Source: Saccoglossus kowalevskii
Taxonomy: Eukaryota; Hemichordata; Enteropneusta; Harrimaniidae
NCBI RefSeq assembly: GCF_000003605.2
Contig: NW_003142306.1
Coordinates: 675,451 to 719,055, forward strand
Length of the DNA stretch: 43,605 nt
Direction of reading: 5' to 3'
Shown: in pieces, positions 40,682 through 43,605 of the stretch
Layout of the letters: every line of letters begins with the position of its first letter
Position numbering within the stretch: the first letter of the stretch is position 1
Position numbers and translations under genes: made by a program
Notes under the pieces: generated by a model
What the model was told of the DNA's origin: nothing
What the model saw: the letters and a program-made list of their open reading frames with translations, nothing else
Database searches by the model: none

Positions 40682-43605
40682 CTACCTTATTCCTTGAACA
40701 CAAATTCGATATTCCATATCCATCATGTGTACATATTTTATAGTAATCTTCAATGCGTCATTCAGTATCACAACCTTGTATTCTATGTAATATATTTTTC
40801 ATTTACAAACTTAATAACTGTACCACATATTTTAGCAAATGTGAGCATGGGAGACTAAAGACGGCGATTTGATTATAACAATCTGTGTCAAAATTATTTC
40901 AAACAAATATAGGTCACGCCTAGAGGACAATTGTCATGGTAACTGTGCTTTTTGTAGGTAATCTTCTTTGATCAGCTCTCTAACATTGGCTACTATGTAT
41001 GGGAAAACGATCATATGTGCACAGGCACAGTTCGGTTTGTACTCGCCTATTATTTCGAAAAGTTATATAAAGAATGTAGTACAATGTGCTATGCATTTTT
41101 CCAAGCTTTGCAAACAATTAAGTGTACTTAAAGTTAAATTTGTAATTTTATAAATTGATCTTTGATGATAATTTTGATATCGACAGTACTTTTTTATCTT
41201 TCCCTTCCTCTTTTTTTAAAATTCTGATGTTTCTTCTACCAGAGTTGATGGTCAGGATTTTACAAATCATACTTTGTACATATATTGAAGCTCTGTACCG
41301 TTTTACATAAACCTTATATTTCAAAATTATTAACTTTTTAAACTTCCAGGCAATGCATAATGTCGAATTAAATGCGAGGTGGACTGGGTGGGAGTTATAA
41401 CATTTCCTCTTTTGAGGATGTTTCACTTCACCATTATTAGGAGTTTTAGTAATATTCCAAACGTATTTGCCAAAGCTGATTTAGGAAAATATTCTCGACC
41501 CGTGCAAGGCCATGTATTTTCAGCAAACTTTTGTCTGAATGCACAGATATTAGATTATGCTTTGTAATAATTGTTTTTATACATATATTGTTTGACTTTT
41601 CACTTTATATGACCAGTCTTTCAAGTCAATGATACTCGCAGGGGCTTATCATAAACTCGCCTACACATGTTTACAATTGTTAAGACCATCTGTTCATTGG
41701 CAAACCTAGTGTAGTGTAGTGTCGGGCTTTGAGTTGAATACAACAGAAGTATTCCCATAACCCAAAGCTACTGGGACATTACGATTAATAAGATGAATTT
41801 CACATGTACTGGTAATCATAGAACAAGATCGCTCTGAAAGAAATTCGATAGTAGATTTATTCAGTAGAAAAGTCTGTTTAAATATAAAATATCATTCAAA
41901 AATATTGTGTTTCTACTATAAAAATATAAACCTAAAAAACATGGTGTTTCAAATTCAATTGCATGTGTGCATCAAACTGCTTTAATAGACAGTTCAATGT
42001 AGCCAGGATATAGACTACAATTCAGCTACTGACGTCTCGAAAGACTGCAATGATTTTGCTTATCAAGTATGCAAGTATATTGGAACTATTAAGATTGGGG
42101 TGTTGGTACTTTCACAGCTGTGGCTATTTGAAAGCGCGTAATAGCGTTCTTGTTCGACATTAGCATAGTCAGATCAGCTGTGTGCTATATTTATCAGTCA
42201 GTGAGGAGAGAAAGTAACCAGTGCAAGTAGAGTATTTGAGTTACGTTCTATGAAACATAAAATGCGAGTTTTCTTATGCAACCTTAAGACACGAACTTTG
42301 AACTTGTGTACAATTTGGAGATGCACACGTAGATCTTGTTACTCACATGTATTCTTTTCCAATATACAATGAAGTAGATTTTTTTAGAAATTGCCAAATC
42401 CGTATATAAATAATGTAAAAACTAAATATTTAATTATTGTAACTATTACTTTTTGGCTCGTTTCTATTTTTCTATAATTCGCTAACCTTAAACAGTGAAC
42501 AGTTTTTGTTAAGCATTTACTAGAATATTTATCTTTCTTTAGCCCAAAAGTATCATTTACTAGCGTTTGTTCCAAGCATTACCCGTGTAAGGGGAAATTA
42601 CTTTCTAAACGAGGTTATTTTCAGATAATCCATATGATTAGTACAACTTTCCCTTCACCGTTTAAAAATGAGACTTTTTTCAACAACCTTTTCCATACCG
42701 ACAAACCTTGTCACTCTACTGAACGTATTGCTGGTTAATTGCAACATATAGTTCATTATAATACGTACGTAACTCAAGTGGCCAATTGTTCTGCTTTACA
42801 AAATGAGTTACGTAACACACTAACACTGACAACGCGCAACAGGCGATGAGGTCGCAGAAAAAGCACCTACAACTGTAAACAGTCGAAGTATTACTACGGT
42901 ATAACCAATCAGGAAGTTTAAAAGCATGGTACTATAGTAACAAAATCCATTAAGTAGAAAGATTCCAGTGTAGAACATTTTGACGATTGATTGACATTAG
43001 AATAGCAAAGTACTAGTACCGCCACCTGGATGCATGTCCAACTGTGGTTCATAGTACTAAAGTACCGAGTTTCCCACGTTGAGGATTGAGAAACTAGGTT
43101 TAACTCAATGATTTTAGGCAATTTTCCGAATATACGTTCAAATGTAAACATTATATTTACCTCAGTTATACATCGATTGGGGGTGATATTGGATTACAAT
43201 TACTGTACCTACAACAGATCCTTGGATTTTAACTGGCGGGTCCCATGAAAACAGACAATTGTATTTCCAGTGCGCACACAACTGCCATTCTGAAATTAAA
43301 CTGCCATGTCTCTTGCTGGGAATATGAACTCAAATCCAGTATGCCCACAACAATTTACCTGCTCAGTCTCGTGCAGTGTGCCTCACAACATACTAATGTG
43401 GGATTCAACTACCATGCCCCATACTGGTTGCATGAAAACTGCAACTTTTATCTGCAATATGCCTACAATAACATGCCTGTAATCCATATTATATGTACTG
43501 ACGTATACATCAACACATTGATAAAATGTTGTTACATTATATAAACAAGCAGCCTCTCGGCTGAGATAGCTCCGCTGTTAGCAATGCATATACACCAAGT
43601 ATCAA
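40682..43605. other. 3' flank, no gene recognised
   Basis: AT-rich sequence after the receptor gene. Open frames on both strands are short, show no known domain and have no clear exon borders. The only structure I see is a weak tandem duplication at 43265-43480. Confidence 0.6.
43265..43480. repeat. Weak tandem duplication in 3' flank
   Basis: CAGTGCGCACACAAC near 43270 and CAGTGTGCCTCACAAC near 43374, then ATGCCCACAACAA near 43340 and ATGCCTACAATAA near 43459, recur in order. The period is about 104 to 117 bases. No function is seen. Confidence 0.4.

Noticed and set aside
43245-43544. + strand frame of 99 residues in the 3' flank
   Set aside because: It covers a weak tandem duplication, has no domain and no splice or signal context.

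Overview
This is a piece of an animal genome. It is AT-rich, has many short exons with GT/AG borders, contains intronic mobile elements, and holds two 50-base assembly gaps (10495-10544 and 24293-24342). The domain set (CUB, EGF, C-type lectin, fucolectin, SUEL lectin, hevein-like, sushi, HRM/GAIN/7TM) is typical of an invertebrate deuterostome such as a hemichordate, an echinoderm or amphioxus. That placement is inference; the species cannot be named from the sequence.

One gene dominates. On the + strand I can chain 45 exons from 3493 to the stop codon at 40525-40527. They give one continuous frame of 2,603 residues, open at the 5' end because no start or signal peptide is seen. In order they encode: seven CUB domains alternating with six EGF domains (3493-16137), a C-type lectin domain (19068-19736), a fucolectin/tachylectin-4/pentraxin-like domain (20073-20979), a SUEL/galactose-binding lectin domain (21474-21761), a roughly 146-residue module I do not recognise (22593-23030), another EGF-like module, a hevein-like cysteine module, three sushi modules, a calcium-binding-type EGF, an HRM domain, a GAIN domain ending in an intact GPS, seven transmembrane helices and a charged cytoplasmic tail ending in a possible PDZ ligand. 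This is an adhesion G-protein-coupled receptor with an unusually long, lectin-rich ectodomain. The modular ectodomain exons are almost all phase 1-1, the signature of exon shuffling. From the second half of HRM onward the intron phases are mixed, as in a conserved receptor core.

The introns carry several non-autonomous DNA elements, named here A to E: A, with ends containing a CGCCCTCTAGTGAC-like motif, at least five copies; B and C, which share a TTTAAAGCG...GTCGTC end; D, a 130-base near-palindrome with a second truncated copy; and E, a 527-base element with GC-rich inverted ends. There is also a 29-base minisatellite of about 20 copies and a 72-base perfect inverted repeat flanking a ZAD-like zinc-finger reading frame and its decayed second copy.

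Upstream of 3493 and downstream of about 40700 I see no convincing gene on either strand.
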